Origin: an uncultured Actinomycetes bacterium
GTDB lineage: Bacteria > Actinomycetota > Actinomycetes > Nanopelagicales > Nanopelagicaceae
Direction: 5' to 3'
DNA length: 19,637 nt
Assembly (NCBI GenBank): GCA_903845465.1
Contig: CAIMXQ010000126.1
Location: 1 to 19,637, forward strand
The translations under genes and the position numbers were made by a program. The notes below the pieces were generated by a model. It did not search any database and had not been told where the DNA came from. It saw only the letters and a list, made by a program, of their open reading frames with translations. This document shows, piece after piece, positions 1 to 6,911 of the stretch; positions within the stretch are counted from its first letter, which is position 1; the number at the start of each line of letters is the position of its first letter.

Positions 1-2
1 GT

Positions 3-701
3 GCTCAATCAAAAGAAGTTCTCCATGAACAACTTCCTAAAGTACTCATCCACGAACCTGAGCTTGTCGCCGTAATTGTTGGCGGAAATGACTTATTGCG
101 AAATGGATTTTCGCCTCAAGTTTTTGAAGAAAACCTCAATGAGACGTTGCACCAGATTGAAAAGGCGGGCGCAATGTCAATGTTGCTCGAGCTTCATGAC
201 CCGACCGAGATTGTTCCAATGCCGCGTCTTGTCGCACGTGTTTGTCGTCGTCGCGTTAACGCTGTGAATCAGATAACTCGCAAGATGGCGCACCGCTACA
301 GCTCGATCCTGCTCGAGACACGATCACTCGAATCTATTTATGCCCGCGATAAGTGGCATGTAGACCGTATGCATCCAAGCCGCCACGGCCACCAATTTAT
401 CGCTGACAACTTCGCTCACCTTCTTCGCAAACGTGGCTTCGAGGTGGATTCAGTGAAATTCACTCGCGCAAATAACCGCAGTCGCAAAGATTCAATTATC
501 TGGATGCTCAAGAACGGAACTCCATGGTTTCTCAAACGCAGCATTGACTTATTGCCGGCAATTCTCATTCTCTCTATCTATGAGTTGATTTACATGGCTC
601 GCCATCGCAACGATGTCACAGAGCCAAATGTCTATTATCCAGATTTTGCCGCCCAGGCAGATATTCACATTAATCGACTACAAAATGAAAAGGTTTCATA
701 A
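3..701 (+). CDS. SGNH/GDSL-type hydrolase, 5'-truncated by window edge
   Basis: The reading frame is open from the window edge to TAA at 699-701, so the N-terminus, including the expected GDS nucleophile block, lies outside. The visible part has a GGND block (SGNH block III, with its oxyanion-hole Asn) about 30 codons in. Further on is a D-x-x-H block in 'DRMHPS', which supplies the catalytic Asp and His of the family. This makes it a lipase/esterase-like SGNH hydrolase. About 80 residues follow the DxxH block, with a hydrophobic stretch around LLPAILILSIYELIYMA that may contact the membrane. The substrate cannot be told: acetyl-polysaccharide esterases and lysophospholipases share this fold. 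Its stop overlaps an ATG (TAATG) at 701. Confidence 0.75.
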   Translation, partial: AQSKEVLHEQLPKVLIHEPELVAVIVGGNDLLRNGFSPQVFEENLNETLHQIEKAGAMSMLLELHDPTEIVPMPRLVARVCRRRVNAVNQITRKMAHRYSSILLETRSLESIYARDKWHVDRMHPSRHGHQFIADNFAHLLRKRGFEVDSVKFTRANNRSRKDSIIWMLKNGTPWFLKRSIDLLPAILILSIYELIYMARHRNDVTEPNVYYPDFAAQADIHINRLQNEKVS

Positions 702-823
702 TGAATATAAAAGTTATTGAAGAGATTGTTGATCAAGAGTTACGACCGACCCCCGAATTCTCAACTCCATCATCGCTTGTGATTGATGCAGCCTGGTTGA
801 CGATTCACGCCCACATAAAATAA
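701..823 (+). CDS. possible 40-residue ORF coupled to the SGNH hydrolase
   Basis: An ATG overlaps the stop codon of the upstream SGNH hydrolase gene as TAATG. This is the same coupling geometry seen between fabD and fabH in this window. The frame runs 40 codons, starting MNIKVIEEIVDQELRP and ending AAWLTIHAHIK, then TAA. It has no signal peptide, no membrane helix and no family I recognise. It ends just before the fabD promoter elements. It may be a real small protein, the remnant of a longer gene, or chance. Only the coupled start argues for it. Confidence 0.3.
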   Translation: MNIKVIEEIVDQELRPTPEFSTPSSLVIDAAWLTIHAHIK

Positions 824-852
824 TTCTCAGCTAGATTTCCGATACATCTGGC

Positions 853-880
853 TTGTTACTGGTTCGTAATCCCATATATT
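853..880 (+). promoter_or_regulatory. fabD operon promoter, leaderless
   Basis: TTGTTA at 853-858 and TATATT at 875-880 are spaced by 16 bp. The -10 ends six bases before the fabD ATG at 887. No Shine-Dalgarno sequence precedes that ATG. Transcription would therefore begin at or next to the start codon, the common leaderless arrangement in Actinobacteria. Confidence 0.55.
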
Positions 881-886
881 TACTGC

Positions 887-1795
887 ATGCTCGCAATCAT
901 CGCTCCGGGGCAAGGATCACAAACTCCCGGAATGCTCAGCCCTTGGCTTGAAGATTCAAAGTTACGAGCAATGGCGGAAGAAATCTCCGAGGCGATTGGC
1001 CTTGATCTCATTGCCCTTGGAACAACTGGCGATGCCGATGAAATTAAAGATACCGCCAATGCACAACCGCTCATTGTTGCAGCTGGCCTCATGAGCGCAC
1101 ATGCACTGGGTGGCGCTGGATCTTTCTCATACGTTGCAGGCCATTCTGTTGGCGAAATTACTGCAGCAGCAATTGCAGGGGTATTGGCTCCAGTAGATGC
1201 AATGAAATTGGTGCGCACTCGTGGAGTTGAAATGGCGAAAGCTGCAGGAGTTACGCCATCAGGAATGGCTGCAGTGTTAGGCGGAGATCGCCAGATAGTT
1301 CTGCGCGCCATTGCAGATTTAGGACTTGTTGCAGCAAATGACAATGGCGGCGGACAGATTGTTGCGGCGGGAGATCTCGAATCTCTGGCGCAATTGGATC
1401 CCGAAGGCGCTCGCGTTCGTCCGCTCGCTGTCGCTGGCGCATTCCATACCTCTTATATGCAACCTGCAGTCGAACCACTTCGCGCACTTGCTGCAACGAT
1501 GTCACCAACACAACCTTCAGTTGGAGTTCTCTCCAATAAAGATGGAGCAGTTATTACAGATGGCGCCGAAATTCTGGCTCGTATCGTCAATCAGATTGCA
1601 AACCCTGTTCGCTGGGATTTATGCATGGAGACTCTTGTATCTCTTGGCGTCACAGGCGTGATTGAAGTTGCTCCGGCGGGCACCTTAGTTGGACTCATCA
1701 AGCGTGCTTCACCTAGTATCGAACAGTTCGCACTGAAGAGCCCAGATGATCTCGATGCAGCACGTATATTTGTTGCTAACCACGGAGGCAAGTAA
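887..1795 (+). CDS. fabD: malonyl-CoA:ACP transacylase FabD
   Basis: FabD loads malonyl groups from malonyl-CoA onto acyl carrier protein, supplying extender units to the cytoplasmic type II fatty acid synthase. The 302-residue length fits the family. The N-terminus has the GQGSQ motif (residues 8-12). The nucleophile elbow GHSVGE places the catalytic Ser at 87, and the partner His is 187 in GAFHTS. It is first in a run fabD-fabH-acpP-fabF-accD. Its stop overlaps the fabH start (TAATG at 1793-1797), so the two are probably translationally coupled. The start at 887 is favoured because a -10 box lies six bases upstream and no ribosome binding site is visible, indicating a leaderless message. 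Confidence 0.95.
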   Translation: MLAIIAPGQGSQTPGMLSPWLEDSKLRAMAEEISEAIGLDLIALGTTGDADEIKDTANAQPLIVAAGLMSAHALGGAGSFSYVAGHSVGEITAAAIAGVLAPVDAMKLVRTRGVEMAKAAGVTPSGMAAVLGGDRQIVLRAIADLGLVAANDNGGGQIVAAGDLESLAQLDPEGARVRPLAVAGAFHTSYMQPAVEPLRALAATMSPTQPSVGVLSNKDGAVITDGAEILARIVNQIANPVRWDLCMETLVSLGVTGVIEVAPAGTLVGLIKRASPSIEQFALKSPDDLDAARIFVANHGGK

Positions 1796-2820
1796 TGAAG
1801 ACGATTGCAACAAAGGCTGGCAGTGAGAGCCAGATTCTCTCTGTAGGCTCATATCGCCCTAAGCGCGTGGTTCTCAATGACGAAGTTGCAATCAGAATTG
1901 ATTCCAGCGACGAATGGATTCAGCAACGTACCGGAATCGAAGCGCGTCGATTCGCTGATGAATCAGAGTCACTCCTTGATATGGCCACATGGGCCGCTGA
2001 AGATGCGCTGAAAAAAGCGAAGCTTTCAATTACAGATATCGACACCATCATCGTTGCAACAATTACCTTTCCTTTTCAAGCACCATCTGCTGCAACTGCA
2101 ATCCTTCAGCGCCTGGGCCATCCCAAAGCTGCCGCCTTCGATATCAATGCGGCCTGCGCAGGTTTCTGTTACGGAGTCTCGATGGCTCACGATTTTATTA
2201 AAGCGGGAACATCGAAGACCGTTCTTGTCATCGGCGCTGAAAAAATTTCAGATTTCACAGATCCCAATGACCGTGCAACGGCATTTATCTTTGCCGATGG
2301 TGCAGGAGCTGTTGTCATTGGCGCATCTCAAGAGACTGGCATTGGTCCGGTCGAATGGGGATCAGATGCCGATAACCGCGATGCGATTTTGATGAATCCA
2401 TCGTGGATCGATGTGCGCGATGTTGAAACTCAATTAACAAAAGCTGGCAGCAAATGGCCGAACATCACACAAGAAGGTCAGAAAGTTTTTCGTTGGGCGG
2501 TATTTTCTATGAGCAAAGCCGCAGTCAAGGCACTCGAATCTGCAGGACTTACTGTGGGCGACATCGATGCATTTATTCCGCACCAAGCAAATGTGCGCAT
2601 CATTGAAACTATGGCCAAAGAGATGGATATGCCAGATTCTGTGATCATCGCCGATGACATTCGCAAAAATGGAAATACGTCGGCGGCATCAATTCCTCTG
2701 GCCATGGATGCTCTCCTTGAGAAACATCCCGAGCTCCATGGAAAATTGGCGCTTCTCATCGGATATGGCGCAGGTCTCGTTTATGCGGGCCAAGTTGTGA
2801 AATTACCGCCAAAACCGTAA
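1795..2820 (+). CDS. fabH: beta-ketoacyl-ACP synthase III FabH
   Basis: FabH condenses a short acyl-CoA primer with malonyl-ACP, the first elongation step of type II fatty acid synthesis. At 341 residues it has the normal length. The catalytic triad is visible: Cys121 in AACAGFCYG, His263 in HQAN, and Asn294 in GNTSAAS. The C-terminal GYGAGLVYAG block is also typical. Whether it prefers acetyl-CoA or branched primers cannot be read from the sequence. The ATG overlaps the fabD stop by one base, so initiation is likely by coupling. A 115-bp gap to acpP follows. Confidence 0.95.
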   Translation: MKTIATKAGSESQILSVGSYRPKRVVLNDEVAIRIDSSDEWIQQRTGIEARRFADESESLLDMATWAAEDALKKAKLSITDIDTIIVATITFPFQAPSAATAILQRLGHPKAAAFDINAACAGFCYGVSMAHDFIKAGTSKTVLVIGAEKISDFTDPNDRATAFIFADGAGAVVIGASQETGIGPVEWGSDADNRDAILMNPSWIDVRDVETQLTKAGSKWPNITQEGQKVFRWAVFSMSKAAVKALESAGLTVGDIDAFIPHQANVRIIETMAKEMDMPDSVIIADDIRKNGNTSAASIPLAMDALLEKHPELHGKLALLIGYGAGLVYAGQVVKLPPKP

Positions 2821-2935
2821 TTTTTCTCAGATTACCTCCCTATTTACTGGGAAGTAAGCCCCTCTTTCGTAGACAATTGCAACCTCAAGAAATGAAGTAC
2901 CGGTTACATCAGATTTCAACAGAGAAGGAAAAATA

Positions 2936-3184
2936 ATGGCGCTGTCACAAGCAGATGTACTTGCAGGAATCAAAGAGATCGTTGAAGAAGTAGCAGGCAT
3001 TCCAGCTGCATCAATCGAACTCGATAAGAACTTTACAGATGACCTCGAAGTCGACTCACTCAGCATGGTTGAGGTTGTCGTTGCATGCGAAGAGCGCTTT
3101 GGCGTAAAGATTCCTGATGAGAAGGTAACTGATCTCGCTACTGTCGGCGATGCTGTTAACTTCATCGTTAACGCTGCTGCATAA
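2936..3184 (+). CDS. acpP: acyl carrier protein
   Basis: This 82-residue acidic protein carries the growing acyl chain on a phosphopantetheine arm. The attachment Ser is residue 41 in EVDSLSM, the conserved DSL motif. The start has a strong ribosome binding site (AGAAGGA at 2923-2929, six bases before ATG), unlike most genes in this window. The 115-bp gap upstream (2821-2935) holds a weak promoter candidate: TTGCAA at 2877-2882 with poor -10 matches around 2898-2909. Extra expression of acpP relative to its operon partners would fit the high ACP demand of the cell, but that is inference. Confidence 0.95.
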   Translation: MALSQADVLAGIKEIVEEVAGIPAASIELDKNFTDDLEVDSLSMVEVVVACEERFGVKIPDEKVTDLATVGDAVNFIVNAAA

Positions 3185-3200
3185 CTAGAAAACACCTCGT

Positions 3201-4439
3201 ATGTCACAACGTCGCGTAGTCGTTACGGGCCTTGGTGCAACAACGCCTCTCGGTGGAGATGTCGATTCAACCTGGAAGGCGATTTTGGCCGGCCAGAGTG
3301 GTGTCAGACTTCTTACTGAAGATTGGCGTGAGCTCCTTCCCGTGCACTTCGCTGCGCGCGTTGCGACAGAACCTGCAGATCAGATGGAGCGCGTTGAAAT
3401 CCGCCGCCTTGATCGCTCAGAACAATTTGCACTCGTTGCATCTCGCGAAGCCTGGAAAGATGCGGGTTCACCCGATGACATCGATAAAGAACGTCTCGGA
3501 GTTGTTATCGCATCCGGTATCGGTGGCGTCATCACACTCCTTGATCAATTTGTTAATCTCAACGAAAAAGGTGCACGTGGAGTCAGCCCCCACACTGTTC
3601 CGATGTTGATGCCTAATGGACCTGCTGCAAATGTTGGCCTTGAACTTAAAGCAAAAGCTGGCGTGCATACTCCCGTCAGCGCATGTGCATCAGGTGCCGA
3701 GGCAGTCGGATATGCCTACGAAATGATTAAGAATAATCGCGCAGATATTGTTGTCTCTGGTGGCGTCGAAGCTGCAATTCATCAATTGCCGATGGCTGGT
3801 TTTGCAGCGATGAAAGCACTTTCAACTCGTAACGATGACCCTGCACGCGCATCACGTCCCTATGATCTCGATCGCGATGGTTTCGTTCTTGGTGAAGGGG
3901 GCGGAGTACTAGTCCTTGAAGAGTACGAACACGCAAAAGCTCGCGGCGCAAAGATTTACTGTGAAATCGGCGGTCAAGGACTTTCTTCAGATGGATATCA
4001 CATTGCAGCCCCAGACCCAGATGGCAGTGGAGTACAGCGTGCAATTAAATTTGCACTCGCTAATTCAGGTTTATCTACAAAGGACATCGTGCACCTCAAT
4101 GCACATGCGACATCAACTCCTGCGGGAGATGTGGCTGAAGCAAATGCTCTTCGTAAAGCGCTAGGCGCAGATGCCGATCATGTTGCAGTATCTGCAACAA
4201 AGTCAATGACAGGACACCTGCTTGGTGGCGCCGGTGCTATTGAATCTGTCTTTATCGTCAAGGCACTTCAAGATCGCCTGGCTCCCCCAACAATTAATAT
4301 TGAAAACTTAGACCCAGCTGTGACTGTCGACGTTGTCCGTGACACTCCGCGCCAATTACCTTCGGGCGATATCGCTGCGCTCAATGATTCCTTCGGTTTC
4401 GGCGGCCACAACGTAGTACTTGTATTTAAATCGCTCTAA
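3201..4439 (+). CDS. fabF: beta-ketoacyl-ACP synthase II FabF (KasA-like)
   Basis: FabF performs the repeated Claisen condensations of acyl-ACP with malonyl-ACP. It has 412 residues, the usual size for FabF/KasA. The Cys-His-His triad is visible: Cys162 in SACASGAEA, His302 in NAHATSTPAGD, and His339 in KSMTGHLLGGAGA. The conserved Lys334 and the C-terminal NDSFGFGGHN loop are also present. It starts 16 bases after acpP with no clear ribosome binding site. The operon is reminiscent of Streptomyces fabD-fabH-acpP-fabF, with a mycobacterial-style accD added after it. Confidence 0.95.
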   Translation: MSQRRVVVTGLGATTPLGGDVDSTWKAILAGQSGVRLLTEDWRELLPVHFAARVATEPADQMERVEIRRLDRSEQFALVASREAWKDAGSPDDIDKERLGVVIASGIGGVITLLDQFVNLNEKGARGVSPHTVPMLMPNGPAANVGLELKAKAGVHTPVSACASGAEAVGYAYEMIKNNRADIVVSGGVEAAIHQLPMAGFAAMKALSTRNDDPARASRPYDLDRDGFVLGEGGGVLVLEEYEHAKARGAKIYCEIGGQGLSSDGYHIAAPDPDGSGVQRAIKFALANSGLSTKDIVHLNAHATSTPAGDVAEANALRKALGADADHVAVSATKSMTGHLLGGAGAIESVFIVKALQDRLAPPTINIENLDPAVTVDVVRDTPRQLPSGDIAALNDSFGFGGHNVVLVFKSL

Positions 4440-4442
4440 CCT
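4437..4442 (+). promoter_or_regulatory. possible internal -10 element for accD
   Basis: TAACCT, which includes the fabF stop codon, lies exactly six bases before the accD ATG at 4449. This matches the -10 to start spacing seen at other starts here. No -35 was recognised, and chance is a real alternative. Confidence 0.3.
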
Positions 4443-4448
4443 AGACCT

Positions 4449-5837
4449 ATGGCAACACCTAAAGATTCGCTCGACCCCGAAGCACGAATCGCCAAACTCG
4501 TAGATAAAGGTTCATACGAACTTCTCGTCCCACGTACTGATTGCGGAATGGTTGCTGCAACTGGTTTGGTTAAAGGAAATAAAGTCATCATCTTTGCATC
4601 CGATCCCACAATAAAAGGTGGCGCACTCGGAATTGAAGGATCGCAGGTAATCGTTCAGGCATATCGCTCTGCGATGGGCGCTCAAGTTCCTGTCATCGGT
4701 ATCTGGCATTCAGGTGGTGCGCGATTAAGTGATGGCGTTGCATCCCTCAATGCATTCGGTGAAGTCTTTCAAGCAATGGTCACGGCAAGCGGTCGTATCC
4801 CACAGTTATCACTTGTTCTCGGACCCACAGCAGGTGGCGGTGCATATGGTCCTGCACTCACAGATGTTGTTGTCCTTGCACCCGAAGGTCGCATCTTTGT
4901 TACTGGTCCAGACGTTGTGAAATCCGTAACTGGCGATGTCGTCGATATGGCGCTGCTCGGTGGCCCTGAAGCGCATAGTAAGAACTCTGGCGTTGCACAT
5001 GTCATTGCACCCTCTGAAGATATCGCTTTCCGTGAAATTCAAGATCTTGTATCTCTCTTTGCAAATCAAGGTTTGATATCAGCAAATGTCAAAGATGTGC
5101 CGCTTGCGCATCTAGTTCCTGATTCTGCAAAACGTACCTACGAAGTACATCCACTTGTCGATGCAATTCTCGATACTGATAACGAGAAGATTGAACTCCT
5201 TGATATGTGGGCTCAGAACATGACCACCGTTATTGGTCGCCTTGGTGGCCGCACGGTTGGTGTCATTGCAAATAACCCACAAGTCATTGGTGGAGTTCTC
5301 GATTCAGCAGCTGGTGAAAAAGCTGCACGATTTGTTCGAACATGTGATGCCTTTGGAATTCCGCTTATCGTCATTGCAGATGTCTCTGGCTTCTTACCTG
5401 GCATCGGACAAGAATGGGAGGGAGCCGTACGTCGCGGTGCCAAGTTGCTCCATGCCTTCGGTGAAGCTGTTGTTCCTCGCGTTACTGTCATTACTCGCAA
5501 AGCCTATGGCGGAGCATTTGTGGCGATGAATTCAAAGTCACTTGGCGCAACACGTGTATTCGCATGGCCACAAGCAGAAGTTTCAGTCATGGGCTCAGTT
5601 GCCGCTGTTCGCGTTCTGCATCGTCGTTTACTTGCAGATTTACCTGCAGATCAACGTGAGAACATGGAGCTAGAGCTTGCAGCAGAACATGAAAAAATTT
5701 CAGGTGGTGTAGCCCGAGCAATTGAAATCGGTGCCGTCGATGAGATGATCGAACCTGATAAAACTCGTAGCGCTATCGCAAAGGTACTTGCCGAAACTGA
5801 TTATCGCCGTGGGTCACACGGAAATATTCCGCTGTAG
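4449..5837 (+). CDS. acyl-CoA carboxylase carboxyltransferase (beta) subunit, AccD6-like
   Basis: This is the carboxyltransferase that moves CO2 from carboxybiotin to acyl-CoA. Here it probably makes malonyl-CoA for the adjacent synthase genes. The 462-residue length is close to mycobacterial AccD6 and shorter than propionyl-CoA-type beta subunits. Visible landmarks are the N-half GGARLSDGVASL and TAGGGAYGPALTD blocks (acyl-CoA binding and oxyanion loop). The C-half has ADVSGFLPG, followed by RKAYGGAFVAMNSKSLGA. No biotin-carrier or biotin carboxylase gene is in the window, so the alpha subunit must come from elsewhere. The placement after fabF repeats the mycobacterial kasA-kasB-accD6 logic. 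Its last 24 bases overlap the convergent esterase gene. Acetyl versus propionyl specificity is inferred from context only. Confidence 0.88.
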   Translation: MATPKDSLDPEARIAKLVDKGSYELLVPRTDCGMVAATGLVKGNKVIIFASDPTIKGGALGIEGSQVIVQAYRSAMGAQVPVIGIWHSGGARLSDGVASLNAFGEVFQAMVTASGRIPQLSLVLGPTAGGGAYGPALTDVVVLAPEGRIFVTGPDVVKSVTGDVVDMALLGGPEAHSKNSGVAHVIAPSEDIAFREIQDLVSLFANQGLISANVKDVPLAHLVPDSAKRTYEVHPLVDAILDTDNEKIELLDMWAQNMTTVIGRLGGRTVGVIANNPQVIGGVLDSAAGEKAARFVRTCDAFGIPLIVIADVSGFLPGIGQEWEGAVRRGAKLLHAFGEAVVPRVTVITRKAYGGAFVAMNSKSLGATRVFAWPQAEVSVMGSVAAVRVLHRRLLADLPADQRENMELELAAEHEKISGGVARAIEIGAVDEMIEPDKTRSAIAKVLAETDYRRGSHGNIPL

Positions 5838-6911
5838 CCACGCTAATGCCAGTGGTACCTGCGGAACCCAGACCTCTGAATGATGTCCACCAGATTTAAA
5901 TTCTTTATAGGTAATTGCCAAATGTGGATGGTGTTTGGCAAGAAATTTTCTCGTCTCATAAATTGAATATGAATCTCCATCACTTGCAGTGATATAAAGA
6001 GGCTGAACCTTCTTAAGTAAAACTTCTGATTTAGCTAAGTCATACTGTGCATTCATCTCATTTTGAAGAGCGATGGGATCTGTGGCAGGCAGAGCAGGTA
6101 TGTAATAACCGGCAATCGATGCTGATGCCGCATACAGTTCTGGATGGCGAATCGATAACATCGCAGCACACCATGCACCAGTAGAGACTCCCATGACGCC
6201 CCACTTTGTATCGTGCATTCCTAAACGCGTTGAAAGATATGAATGCATATCAGAGCTCAGCCATATCTCAGCCGCTGGTCGCTTTCCAGGTAGATTCATA
6301 CATTCAAGGTCATAGTGGCCAGCGATATTTACTTGAGGAATCACCCCGATAACTTCATGCCCCACATGGCTCTGGTTGTATGTCGCTAAAACTTTATCGA
6401 TAGATAGCGCCTTGACCCACATCAGTGGTTGCGAAGGAAATCCACTGAGAAATTCAACGACTCGATAGCGGTGTGGATCTAATGGAATCTTCTTCTCGAT
6501 ATTGGAAACCGCTGCAGCAGGTAAATCTAGGTAGACCACATTAGAAACGTGTGATTGTTTGCCAGTTATAACATCGCGCACAAGCAGAGAATTCAAAGAC
6601 CGCTTATCTGCATGCGCGAGCTCCGATTTGGTAATCGTAGCCATTGAGCCAGCTGTCGTTGCTGTTTTACTATAATTTGAATTTGTTCCAAATACGTCAT
6701 TCCAGCTTTCATAGAAGCCATTTGCTCTATTTACTTCAAGCCCGATGCTGATCAGGACTAGTACTTGGCAGAGAACGATAATCAATAAGCGCAATAAAAA
6801 ATTGCTAAAGGTTCGACGATATATCTTCTCCCACTTTACGACAGCAAAGAGCGTGAGCCCAATTGCAGCGCATGAAAATAGAGCGAGCGTTAAACCATCA
6901 GTAAGACCCAT
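5814..6911 (-). CDS. membrane-anchored alpha/beta-hydrolase esterase (esterase D/antigen 85-like)
   Basis: This 365-residue protein has two N-terminal membrane helices (about residues 8-27 and 36-58). An alpha/beta-hydrolase domain, probably outside the membrane, follows from about residue 125. The nucleophile elbow is GVSTGAW with Ser243. Acid candidates are Asp311 and Asp313 in ASDGDSY, and the catalytic His is 343 or 344 in GGHHSEVW. The segment PGKRPAAEIWLSSDM resembles actinobacterial PF00756 esterases. Its ATG overlaps the stop of the upstream aminoacyl-lipid synthase gene (TAATG on the minus strand), so the pair is almost surely co-translated. By analogy with aminoacyl-phosphatidylglycerol hydrolases paired with such synthases (Pseudomonas PA0919 beside PA0920), it may remove aminoacyl groups from lipids. 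That role is inferred. Its 3' end overlaps accD by 24 bases. Confidence 0.8.
   Translation of the reverse strand: MGLTDGLTLALFSCAAIGLTLFAVVKWEKIYRRTFSNFLLRLLIIVLCQVLVLISIGLEVNRANGFYESWNDVFGTNSNYSKTATTAGSMATITKSELAHADKRSLNSLLVRDVITGKQSHVSNVVYLDLPAAAVSNIEKKIPLDPHRYRVVEFLSGFPSQPLMWVKALSIDKVLATYNQSHVGHEVIGVIPQVNIAGHYDLECMNLPGKRPAAEIWLSSDMHSYLSTRLGMHDTKWGVMGVSTGAWCAAMLSIRHPELYAASASIAGYYIPALPATDPIALQNEMNAQYDLAKSEVLLKKVQPLYITASDGDSYSIYETRKFLAKHHPHLAITYKEFKSGGHHSEVWVPQVPLALAWLQRNISV

Noticed and set aside
880..1344. 154-codon open frame on the minus strand
   Set aside because: It is antisense to fabD, whose catalytic motifs fix the plus-strand frame. The encoded peptide is Ala/Ser/Pro rich with no family features.
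2827..3207. 126-codon minus-strand frame
   Set aside because: It is antisense to acpP, including its phosphopantetheine site, and has no recognisable domain.
5807..5821. CCGTG/CACGG hairpin at the accD/esterase junction as a terminator
   Set aside because: The stem is only five base pairs, lies inside coding sequence of both genes, and has no T run.
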